Shown in pieces: positions 1 to 6,434 of a stretch of 20,466 nucleotides of DNA. The position numbers and the translations under genes were made by a program. Each line of letters opens with the position of its first letter. Position 1 is the first letter of the stretch. Below the pieces are notes generated by a model, which did no database searches, had not been told where the DNA came from, and worked only from the letters and a program-made list of their open reading frames with translations. The stretch comes from a virus, in IMG/VR virus record IMGVR_UViG_3300010354_000874, positions 1-20,466 of that record. The stretch is one strand, 5' to 3'.

Positions 1-227
1 ATTACACGACGGATAACAGGCAAAATAACCTTGTTCAGGGTTGCAATGTTACCGGCGCTGGTGCTACCAGGAGAGGCAGTTTCGAACAAAATGCCACTCA
101 TTTTGTTTAGCTCGCGCTTGGTGTTGTCAAGGACTACGTCCATGACCTTCTTGCGGTTGCCACTGAGACCTTCGCATAGGGCCTGTTTTGTAGCTGCCCA
201 GTGTGTCTCAAAGAGATTTTTACTCAT
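1..227 (-). CDS. 23: Major capsid protein, N-terminal part only (gp23-like; runs off window)
   Basis: Seventy-five N-terminal codons are visible, beginning with ATG at 227; the gene continues beyond base 1. The start is supported by AAGGAG eight bases upstream, overlapping the end of the scaffold gene. The segment NIATLNKVILPVIRRV resembles the region of T4-family gp23 around the start of the mature protein, where the ordered shell domain begins. Residues 47-49 (LFE) followed by TASPG match the (L/I)-x-E cleavage rule of the T4 prohead protease, so about 49 residues are probably removed during head maturation. The order gp21, gp22, gp23 is that of T4 and supports the call. In the family, gp23 forms the hexamers of the icosahedral head. 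Only the N-terminus is available, so the call relies on synteny plus this short similarity. Confidence 0.82.
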   Translation of the reverse strand, partial: MSKNLFETHWAATKQALCEGLSGNRKKVMDVVLDNTKRELNKMSGILFETASPGSTSAGNIATLNKVILPVIRRV

Positions 228-241
228 TTTAATAGTTCTCC

Positions 242-1444
242 TTATTCTCTATGAATACCTGCCAGATACAGAATTTGGCCCAGGTCAGCCTGAGTTTCTT
301 CTGATACTGATTCTGCAAGTTTGTTGGTTCTGTTGCCTGTTACCACTGCTCGCTTTTCTTGACTTTCAGCAAGGGCTTGTTTGCCACGACCAGCAGGAGC
401 AACATTACCCTGCATGACAGTGGGTAGATATCTGTTAAATGCTTCGCGCAGGTTTTGTGTGCGAATACCTTTTAACAAATCTTCCATCACTTCTCGCTTT
501 TCACGACCCAAAGGTGCCATGATGTCCTGCATGATTTCCAAACGCTGGGCGCGGTCTTCAGCAGTCTTTATTCGAGCTTGTGCGTCTTCCACCAAACGAG
601 TCTGTGATTGCTTTTGACGGTCTACTTGACGTAGAGCAGCGTCTAAACGACTGTTGGTTTCAGTAAGTTGACGATTTAGCTTGCGCACTTCACTATGTTC
701 AGCTAGGTAGCTGTTCATATACTCAGCAGTATATGCTTCAAAGATCTTGCGTCCAAAGTTGTTTTCTCTTGCAACTTTGATATCATCACGCCATTGACTG
801 AGTTCATCACGAATCACAGTATTTAGAGTGTTTTCCACAAGATTTTTGGCTCGGTTAATAAACTGAGCACGAGTTTCTTCAATACGTTGACGTCCTTGCT
901 GTGCAAGTTTAACACGTTGTTCTACAAGTGCTTTCTTGTCAGCGTGGAATTCAGCTATTTCCTCACTTAGTTGTTTGAGAATGAATTCTTCCAGTTTGCG
1001 AACACGTTGACTGTATTCCAAGCTGGTGTTTTCCCGAATGTTCTCAAGTTCTTTTGCCATTTGTTGACGTTGAACTTTTAGTTGACGGCGATCTTTTACA
1101 AATTCAGTCAGCTCTTCATTGAGTTGACGTGCAATAAAACCATTTATGGACTTCATGTGCTCACGCAAACGAGCATGATAACGTTTGTTGGCGGTTTTTG
1201 TTGCAGTTTTGAACTTTGCACGATCTTCAGCAAACTCACTGAGTTCGCTGCGAATTGTGTCATTCAACATCTTGTCCATGGCTTCAACTAACACTGCTTT
1301 GTCATTTTGATAACGAGCAGCGTAGTCCTCATGGAGACGAGTCTCCATGCTGCGAATTTTGTTTTCAAAAGCCTCTTGGAGAGTGGCCTTGAGTTCATCA
1401 CCCAATGCCGTGTTCTCTAGGAGATCTTTCAATGTAGTTTCCAT
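242..1444 (-). CDS. 22: Prohead core scaffold protein (gp22-like)
   Basis: A 400-residue, highly charged, almost entirely helical protein that probably forms the internal scaffold around which gp23 assembles, and is then degraded by the prohead protease. Residues 1-30 (METTLKDLLENTALGDEL...) look like the short N-terminal helix typical of gp22. Four spaced copies of a motif ending E-(L/I)-x-(E/Q)-(F/W) occur near residues 67, 111, 162 and 214, each followed by an acidic/basic helix, giving a repeat of about 44-52 residues. Residues 250-300 are coiled-coil-like. Several L-x-E tripeptides (for example 358-360 and 376-378) are candidate protease sites. The start at 1444 is preceded by AAAGGAG; the gene lies 16 bases after the protease gene and 14 before gp23, as in the T4 head cluster. 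It is longer than T4 gp22. Confidence 0.82.
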   Translation of the reverse strand: METTLKDLLENTALGDELKATLQEAFENKIRSMETRLHEDYAARYQNDKAVLVEAMDKMLNDTIRSELSEFAEDRAKFKTATKTANKRYHARLREHMKSINGFIARQLNEELTEFVKDRRQLKVQRQQMAKELENIRENTSLEYSQRVRKLEEFILKQLSEEIAEFHADKKALVEQRVKLAQQGRQRIEETRAQFINRAKNLVENTLNTVIRDELSQWRDDIKVARENNFGRKIFEAYTAEYMNSYLAEHSEVRKLNRQLTETNSRLDAALRQVDRQKQSQTRLVEDAQARIKTAEDRAQRLEIMQDIMAPLGREKREVMEDLLKGIRTQNLREAFNRYLPTVMQGNVAPAGRGKQALAESQEKRAVVTGNRTNKLAESVSEETQADLGQILYLAGIHRE

Positions 1445-1460
1445 TGGACGGTCGCTCCTT

Positions 1461-2099
1461 TTAAAGTTTCAGATCATCAATCCAGCTGAGCAGGGCTTTT
1501 TTCAAGTGCTTTTGTGCCTTGGGGTCGTGCCTGACGCTTTCTGCTAGATCCAGAGTCCGATATCCATGTCTGCGATTCATTATTTGTTCATAAACAGGTG
1601 TAGGGTATGCATTGGGCGCACTGGGGTTGGCGACAATGTCCACAGTAAGCATGTCGAAATCACTTACTGTGCCACTGTCATCAACGTTGCCACTGCCGCG
1701 GCTGCTAACACCAAGTTTGCATCCACAATCAAGTAGAGTTTTTACGATATTACCAACTGGTGTTGGTAGGATCTGCAACTTGCCTATACCGTTATCTCCG
1801 TCCATCCACATGTCTGTTATTTTGTGGCTGACACGATCTAAATGAATCTGTAGTTCTTGAGGATGATCACATTCGCCTAAAACACTGTTGTTTTTGCGAA
1901 TCTGTTCTTTGATTTGTTCTACTGCTCGACGTATTTCATTGGCAGGATACACTCTGCCATTTTGGTTTCTGCGGGAACCTTCTATGAAGATTCCTTTCAT
2001 ATACATGTTTTTGGTTTGACCGTTGCCGTCTGTTTCAGTCAGGACTTCCGCAGCAGCTCGTTCATAAGTAAGATGTTCTATTAGCAGAGCACTAGCCAT
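1461..2099 (-). CDS. 21: Prohead core protease (gp21-like)
   Basis: A 212-residue serine protease of the T4 prohead protease family, about the size of T4 gp21. It acts inside the prohead, cleaving scaffold, core and capsid proteins after (L/I)-x-E. Seen in the sequence: GRVYP (48-52), the histidine motif GECDHP with His79, and GVSSRG with Ser132/133, the likely catalytic pair, followed by VDIVANPSA (153-161), the conserved strand and turn of this fold. Which of the two serines is the nucleophile cannot be settled by eye. An LIE tripeptide at 6-8 could be an autoprocessing site. The start is preceded by CGAGGAT, and a late-promoter element lies 28 bases upstream. A strong terminator separates the gene from the upstream core-protein gene, so protease, scaffold and capsid appear to form their own late transcription unit. 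Confidence 0.9.
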   Translation of the reverse strand: MASALLIEHLTYERAAAEVLTETDGNGQTKNMYMKGIFIEGSRRNQNGRVYPANEIRRAVEQIKEQIRKNNSVLGECDHPQELQIHLDRVSHKITDMWMDGDNGIGKLQILPTPVGNIVKTLLDCGCKLGVSSRGSGNVDDSGTVSDFDMLTVDIVANPSAPNAYPTPVYEQIMNRRHGYRTLDLAESVRHDPKAQKHLKKALLSWIDDLKL

Positions 2100-2127
2100 T
2101 TTTATCCTCGGACATTTTCTTGTCAGA

Positions 2128-2137
2128 GATATTTAGT
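2128..2137 (-). promoter_or_regulatory. Late-type promoter element upstream of gp21
   Basis: The minus strand reads ACTAAATATC, sharing TAAATAT with five other elements in this window and close to the T4 late consensus TATAAATA. It lies about 28 bases upstream of the gp21 start and downstream of the terminator at 2221-2246, so it would restart transcription for gp21, gp22 and gp23. No -35 element is expected for gp55-type promoters. The call is an inference from position and similarity. Confidence 0.6.
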
Positions 2138-2214
2138 AAGCAGGGTCTAAACCCTTATAAAATAGCCAGATTTTCCTGTATTTTGGGGTGATTTCTTTAT
2201 ATTTTGATTTTCAC

Positions 2215-2246
2215 AAAGAAAAACGGCTGCTTTGCAGCAGCCGTTT
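2215..2246 (-). terminator. Rho-independent terminator after the acidic core-protein gene
   Basis: The stem AAACGGCTGC / GCAGCCGTTT is a perfect 10-bp inverted repeat (2221-2230 with 2237-2246) around a six-base loop. On the minus strand it runs into a T-tract (TTTTTC). It begins 24 bases after the stop of the gene ending at 2270. This GC-rich stem is one of the strongest terminators in the window. Confidence 0.85.
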
Positions 2247-2269
2247 GGTAAAAATAAACTGTTTAAAGT

Positions 2270-3247
2270 TTATTTTGCAGGGGCGCGAGTTAGCGGACTT
2301 TTTTTGTTGCCCTCTGTGCTTTTGTTTAGCATTGCACCACTTGCACCTTCTTTGCTAACTTGACTCATGTGATCAGTTGCCTTTTTACGACGATTGTCAC
2401 CTTGAGTATGCTTTAGTGTGGCGCTGCTGGGAGCAGATTCACGGTTGTATCCAGAGTGATGTCCACCTTTTGTGGGATCAACTGGCTTTGCACCCATGCG
2501 TTCTCTTTGGCTGGCAGGAACAGGACTTTTGGCACGAGCACCCACGTCGCTAGCAAACTTGCCGCTACCAACTTCTCCTGGTGTCTTTTGAGATTGCATG
2601 GGATTTTGATCCACTACGTCTAGACTCACGGCCTCACTTAGCGCATCCCAATCTTCTTCCACTTCCTCAACTTCTTCTTCCTCTTCCTCTTCTTCACCTT
2701 CTGGTTGATCCATGACGTCCATGTCTTGATCCATTTCTAGATCGTCATCTTCGCCTTGATCATCCTGTTCTTCTCCACCTTCAGCTTGCAGGCGTTGGAA
2801 TTCAGCTTCTAGTTCTTCTAGAGCTTTTGTTAATGCATCAATACCCTTTTCCATGCCACTTAGTTCGCCGCTGGCACTGTGGGGTTCAGCACTATCCATT
2901 TCCATGTCGTCCATGGATTCCATGTCATCACTTGGTTCATCACCAACTTCAGTTTCCATGTCCATGTCCATGACTTCGTCTTCTTCTTCACTCATGACTT
3001 CTTCGAACTCAATCTCCGCGTCGTCATCGGAAATATCATCAGACATTTCTTCAACATTATGCATGAAGTCGTCACCTTGGTCGCCGCTGCCATGAATTTC
3101 CATCATGTCTTCATCTTCTTGCGTCATTAGTTCTTCATGAATAGCACGAGCTTTTTCAATAAAGATTTGATGCAAAAGGGCTTTTGCTTGACCTTCTTGA
3201 TTATTGAGAAGGTGTTCTAATACCTTCTCTAACTTAGTTTTACTCAT
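2270..3247 (-). CDS. Acidic prohead core protein (gp67-like position)
   Basis: A 325-residue protein in the place T4 gives to the small acidic core protein gp67, between portal and protease genes. Residues 1-41 form a helical segment (EGQAKALLHQIFIEKARAI) that resembles the start of T4 gp67 in pattern. Residues 42-125 and 156-209 are strongly acidic, with runs of Glu and Asp and many Met; 131-155 look like a short coiled coil. Residues 220-325 switch to a basic, Ser/Lys/Arg-rich, probably disordered tail. T4 gp67 is only about 80 residues, so this is a much enlarged version, or a gp67-like head with an unrelated tail. Its likely role is in the internal core of the prohead, followed by proteolysis. 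The start at 3247 has AAGGAG at good spacing and a late-type element 36 bases upstream. The function rests on position and composition. Confidence 0.6.
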   Translation of the reverse strand: MSKTKLEKVLEHLLNNQEGQAKALLHQIFIEKARAIHEELMTQEDEDMMEIHGSGDQGDDFMHNVEEMSDDISDDDAEIEFEEVMSEEEDEVMDMDMETEVGDEPSDDMESMDDMEMDSAEPHSASGELSGMEKGIDALTKALEELEAEFQRLQAEGGEEQDDQGEDDDLEMDQDMDVMDQPEGEEEEEEEEVEEVEEDWDALSEAVSLDVVDQNPMQSQKTPGEVGSGKFASDVGARAKSPVPASQRERMGAKPVDPTKGGHHSGYNRESAPSSATLKHTQGDNRRKKATDHMSQVSKEGASGAMLNKSTEGNKKSPLTRAPAK

Positions 3248-3282
3248 TTCTTGCTCCTTGTTAAAAAGCTTACAGACTCAAC

Positions 3283-3291
3283 GATATTTAC
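3283..3291 (-). promoter_or_regulatory. Late-type promoter element upstream of the acidic core gene
   Basis: The minus strand reads GTAAATATC about 36 bases upstream of the start at 3247. It shares the seven-base TAAATAT core with the elements before gp21, portal, the tape-measure-like gene, gp26 and the baseplate operon. It follows the weak hairpin at 3303-3329 that may end the upstream unit. Confidence 0.5.
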
Positions 3292-3302
3292 ACTATGGTG
3301 AC

Positions 3303-3329
3303 AAAAATCACGGTAAAACAGTGATTTTT
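3303..3329 (-). terminator. AT-rich hairpin at the end of the tail-fibre gene
   Basis: AAAAATCAC (3303-3311) and GTGATTTTT (3321-3329) form a perfect 9-bp inverted repeat with a nine-base loop. It overlaps the stop codon of the tail-fibre gene at 3328-3330. The U-rich arm could act as terminator tail on either strand, but the stem is AT-rich, so termination may be partial. Confidence 0.4.
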
Positions 3330-4416
3330 AACTAATTCTCATGATAAATGTAGTAGAACCCAGGGTAAAGGTTCTTAAATCTGGTGTAGTAATAGTCTGC
3401 CCGTCGGGACCTGTTGCTGACTGCCCATTGCAAACTCTAAAGTTGCTGGGAACAGGATAACTTTGCGGCCACATGATTATGCCGTAAAGCGGCATGTCCA
3501 AACTAATCTGTCCTTGTGTGACTATGCCTTTGGCATTTACAGTAACACTATTGTAGGTACCTGCTGTAACACCGCTGTTTGCAAGATTTACTGTGAGATC
3601 CACATTTGTGCCGTCAGTTACCGCAGTGGACACGCTGGCATCTCCTGACAAACTCACGCTGGCCAGTGGCGTATATCCCAGTGCTGTTGTAATGTCTACA
3701 TTTCCTAAATTAACATTGCCAGCAATAACTCGCCCACCGTTGTCTACAACTACCTTGTTGTAAGTTCCAGCTACATTGATGTTGCCAAAAGTCACAGCAA
3801 TATTGATATTTTGACTGCCATCAAATATAGCAGTGCCCTGCGCATCACCAGATATACTAATAGCGCGAGGTGTGGATAAAACGTCTGCTGAACTGGCACG
3901 GCCTTGCATGGCAAACAAGTTGCCAGCTTCTGTGGCCATGGTCAAACCCTGGATTAGACCAGTGGGAAATCTGCTGCTGAATGCATATTGCAGGCTGCCA
4001 ATTTCTATTACTGCTGGTAACAGAGCAGGTGAAAAAACAATCTCACTAAAAGCCGCTACCACTTGAGCATTGCTTAACAACACAGTAATATAATAGTTTG
4101 TAGCACCAACAGGAATAGCAACACTGTGACTGCCAGCGTTGCTGTCACTGCTGGGTGTAATAGAACTCCAGCTGCTGCCAGAATAAATCTTGAGTTCTTG
4201 TGTGCTGGTTTCATACCAAAGCTGTCCTTGAACAGCATGAGCTGGTGCATTGATACTGGCAAAGTTTTGCAGGAGATTAACAAGGTTTTGATTTAAACTT
4301 AGCCCGTAGTTACTGGTATTTCTTCCTGGCAACGCCAAACTGGTAAAAGTAGTATTAAGCTTGCTGTCTGGCAGACTGACATTACCAGTGCCAGCAATAT
4401 AGATGTTGTAAACCAT
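3328..4416 (-). CDS. Tail fibre-like / tail collar protein
   Basis: A 362-residue protein with the modular layout of a phage fibre. After the N-terminal segment there is a QGQLWYETSTQELKIYSG module, common in fibres of T4-like phages. Two later segments share AGTYNxVxV(D/N)xxGxV, a typical fibre repeat. The C-terminus (MPLYGIIMWPQSYPVP...RVCNGQ) resembles the phage tail-collar domain. It probably forms a trimeric fibre or whisker used for host contact. An upstream in-frame ATG at 4458 is possible, but ATG at 4416 is preferred: it lies one base after the stop of the 71-residue gene, with AAGGAGG about 14 bases before it. A fibre gene inside the head-assembly operon, between portal and core genes, is not the T4 arrangement. 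The exact fibre identity is unknown. Confidence 0.7.
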   Translation of the reverse strand: MVYNIYIAGTGNVSLPDSKLNTTFTSLALPGRNTSNYGLSLNQNLVNLLQNFASINAPAHAVQGQLWYETSTQELKIYSGSSWSSITPSSDSNAGSHSVAIPVGATNYYITVLLSNAQVVAAFSEIVFSPALLPAVIEIGSLQYAFSSRFPTGLIQGLTMATEAGNLFAMQGRASSADVLSTPRAISISGDAQGTAIFDGSQNINIAVTFGNINVAGTYNKVVVDNGGRVIAGNVNLGNVDITTALGYTPLASVSLSGDASVSTAVTDGTNVDLTVNLANSGVTAGTYNSVTVNAKGIVTQGQISLDMPLYGIIMWPQSYPVPSNFRVCNGQSATGPDGQTITTPDLRTFTLGSTTFIMRIS

Positions 4417-4417
4417 G

Positions 4418-4633
4418 TTAGATACCCAGGCCTCCTTGTTGCTCTTGCGGAGCGCCATACATCAACTGCAAGAGATCTTGTTTCATTAGAGTTTCCAAAT
4501 CTCTTGCAGCACGCATTTTCTTCAAGCGATTTAAATGTGCCAATGTAATTTTGGGCTTTCTGCTGTCATCAAGCTGTCTCTGACTGTATTGATCTTGACT
4601 GACGTCTGTGTAACCAATTTCCTGTGCTTGCAT
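4418..4633 (-). CDS. Small conserved-looking protein downstream of portal
   Basis: A 71-residue basic helical protein. Its central part (KPKITLAHLNRLKKMRAARDLE) is an amphipathic, Lys/Arg-rich helix, followed by LMKQDLLQLMYGAP and a Gly/Gln-rich end. The start is supported by AGGAG at about nine bases, embedded in the last codons of the portal gene; only two bases separate the portal stop from this ATG, so translation is probably coupled. Its location directly after gp20 suggests a role in prohead initiation or core assembly. I do not recognise a characterised family. Confidence 0.7.
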   Translation of the reverse strand: MQAQEIGYTDVSQDQYSQRQLDDSRKPKITLAHLNRLKKMRAARDLETLMKQDLLQLMYGAPQEQQGGLGI

Positions 4634-4635
4634 GG

Positions 4636-6381
4636 TTATACTCCTGGTGCTTCTGTTGGGGCTGGGGCGGCGGCAGGTTCACCTGCAGGCGGGGCGGCTT
4701 CGGGAGGTGCTAGCTCTTCACCACCCGGCAATGCAGGTTCCTCTAGACCCGAGGTATCTCTAATACCCACACTTGCCAAATCCATGTTTGTTTCATCACT
4801 TGGTGCTTGTCCGGTTTTTTCTTTTACTCGGTCAGCGTTTTCTTCCCGGAATCTGCGTTCATTTTCAATAACATCTTCTTCAGTCCAGCCCAGATAACGC
4901 ATCAAGGCGTATCTTTTGCTGATATAACGATTGGCTTCGCTTCCCATGATGCTGGTAAACAAGTTGATTTGCTCGCTTTCTTTTTGCATGCGGCGATAAT
5001 CACTAAAGCTTTGAGGTTCCCAAAACTGCAAATCAAACAAGTTGCTGGATATTTCTATACCACGATGTTTTAAAAACAGTTTGAACTCTCTGTCTAAAAC
5101 AGGGGCGACTAGGTTTTGCAATCGCTGGCAATACTTGGTAAAGCGATATTCCTGGACAAATGCGGTGCCAATTTTGCCATCACTGAATACAGTGGTGCCA
5201 TCCTCGGGGCCTGTGGGCAAGTAGCTGCTGGGAATACCCAAGCCGCGTATCATTTTGTTGTTGAAATATTTTAAATCGTCAATCTGACCAAGATTTTCAC
5301 CGCCCGGCAAAGTATCAATTCGGCTGCCTTTTCCCTCGGCATTTTGTGCTAGGAAAAAATCTTCGTTAATGGCAATGGGACTATAAGCCGCATCTAAAAT
5401 GCTTTGTCCACCACCTGTTCTATTGGGTATTCTGCGCTGATAGATTTCATTTTTTATTCTCTCCACGTATTGCATGGCACGAGGTCCGCTGAGATTACCA
5501 ACATCAATATAAAATATTCTGCGCTCGGGTGCTCTAACAATACGATAGATAATAATGCTATCTTCCAAGAGGTCTTTTTGTTTGTAAACCTTGTAGATGC
5601 TCTCCAGGATACTAGTGCCAAAAGGCCATTGGCTGTCCATGCCTTCACTCAAACTAAGATGTATCACATGTGTGGCATCAATCGCATAGTTGTTTTCTGG
5701 TAAGTTGAAACGTGAGTTTCTACTGCCGGGACTACTAGCTACACCATAGTTCACTGTGCCTGCACCAGCAGCAGGATTGCTGCTGCGGGGATATCCGCCG
5801 GGAAAGCTATATTGATCATGAACCAACATGCTGGTAGCAACTAAACTTTGCAAGTTTAGATCTATATCACGAATAACATATTGCTCAATGTCCTTGCCGC
5901 GGTTTTCGTTTACTATGATTTTTTCCACTTTGGTGGGATCAACCCAAATAAGCTCAAAAGTTTCTGGATCACGAATGTAAATTTGATCACCATACTTGAT
6001 GACATTTCTAAAAGCACGCCACAGACGTTGTTGCCATTTGTTTAAACTGCACCATTGTCGCAAGCTGTCTTTTAACAGGCTGATTTCTGTGTCTGTTAAC
6101 TCATCATGATAAACTATGTCAAAGGGATCGCTGTCGTTTTCAAAGTTCTGTGTGGAAAAATCACTAATTACATCAAGAGCTTTGCTGATCTCGCTATCTA
6201 AATCCATTTGTTCATATTGTATATAACGCTCAACTCGGTTGGGCGCACCGCTATAAACTTCCGGCAGAAAGCTACTGTATTTTCCACTTGTTCCGCCTTG
6301 TCCTGCTCCCGAACCAGTGGTTTCACGACTAGTTCGCACAGTAGTAGGCGCAGCACTGAAGTATTTTTTCCAAGAAGACAT
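4636..6381 (-). CDS. 20: Portal vertex protein (gp20-like)
   Basis: A 581-residue protein with clear gp20 features. The N-terminal region contains RVERYIQYEQMDLDSEISKA followed by ALDVISDFSTQN, the conserved start of the portal clip/stem region in T4-like phages. Further on are VIKYGDQIYI, IWVDPTKVE, YVERIKNEIYQRR and DDLKYFNNKMIRGLGIPSSYL, all typical of gp20. In the family, twelve copies form the ring at the unique head vertex, which initiates prohead assembly, is the DNA entry channel for the packaging motor and docks the tail. The C-terminus (about 530-581) is Pro/Ala-rich and probably disordered. The ATG at 6381 has CAGGAT upstream and a late-type element 22 bases away. The gene heads the head-assembly operon. 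Confidence 0.95.
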   Translation of the reverse strand: MSSWKKYFSAAPTTVRTSRETTGSGAGQGGTSGKYSSFLPEVYSGAPNRVERYIQYEQMDLDSEISKALDVISDFSTQNFENDSDPFDIVYHDELTDTEISLLKDSLRQWCSLNKWQQRLWRAFRNVIKYGDQIYIRDPETFELIWVDPTKVEKIIVNENRGKDIEQYVIRDIDLNLQSLVATSMLVHDQYSFPGGYPRSSNPAAGAGTVNYGVASSPGSRNSRFNLPENNYAIDATHVIHLSLSEGMDSQWPFGTSILESIYKVYKQKDLLEDSIIIYRIVRAPERRIFYIDVGNLSGPRAMQYVERIKNEIYQRRIPNRTGGGQSILDAAYSPIAINEDFFLAQNAEGKGSRIDTLPGGENLGQIDDLKYFNNKMIRGLGIPSSYLPTGPEDGTTVFSDGKIGTAFVQEYRFTKYCQRLQNLVAPVLDREFKLFLKHRGIEISSNLFDLQFWEPQSFSDYRRMQKESEQINLFTSIMGSEANRYISKRYALMRYLGWTEEDVIENERRFREENADRVKEKTGQAPSDETNMDLASVGIRDTSGLEEPALPGGEELAPPEAAPPAGEPAAAPAPTEAPGV

Positions 6382-6402
6382 TCTATATCCTGATTGTTAC
6401 CT

Positions 6403-6412
6403 GATATTTATC
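6403..6412 (-). promoter_or_regulatory. Late-type promoter element upstream of portal gene
   Basis: The minus strand reads GATAAATATC, 22 bases upstream of the portal start and in the short gap after the tape-measure-like gene. Seven of eight positions match TATAAATA. It is the best placed of the minus-strand late elements and would drive the head operon. Confidence 0.65.
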
Positions 6413-6434
6413 AAGGAAACCAGGCATGTGAAAT

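Noticed and set aside
4417-4458. Earlier ATG for the tail-fibre gene
   Set aside because: It overlaps the 71-residue gene, and the extra 14 residues include its ribosome site; ATG 4416 directly after the stop fits better.
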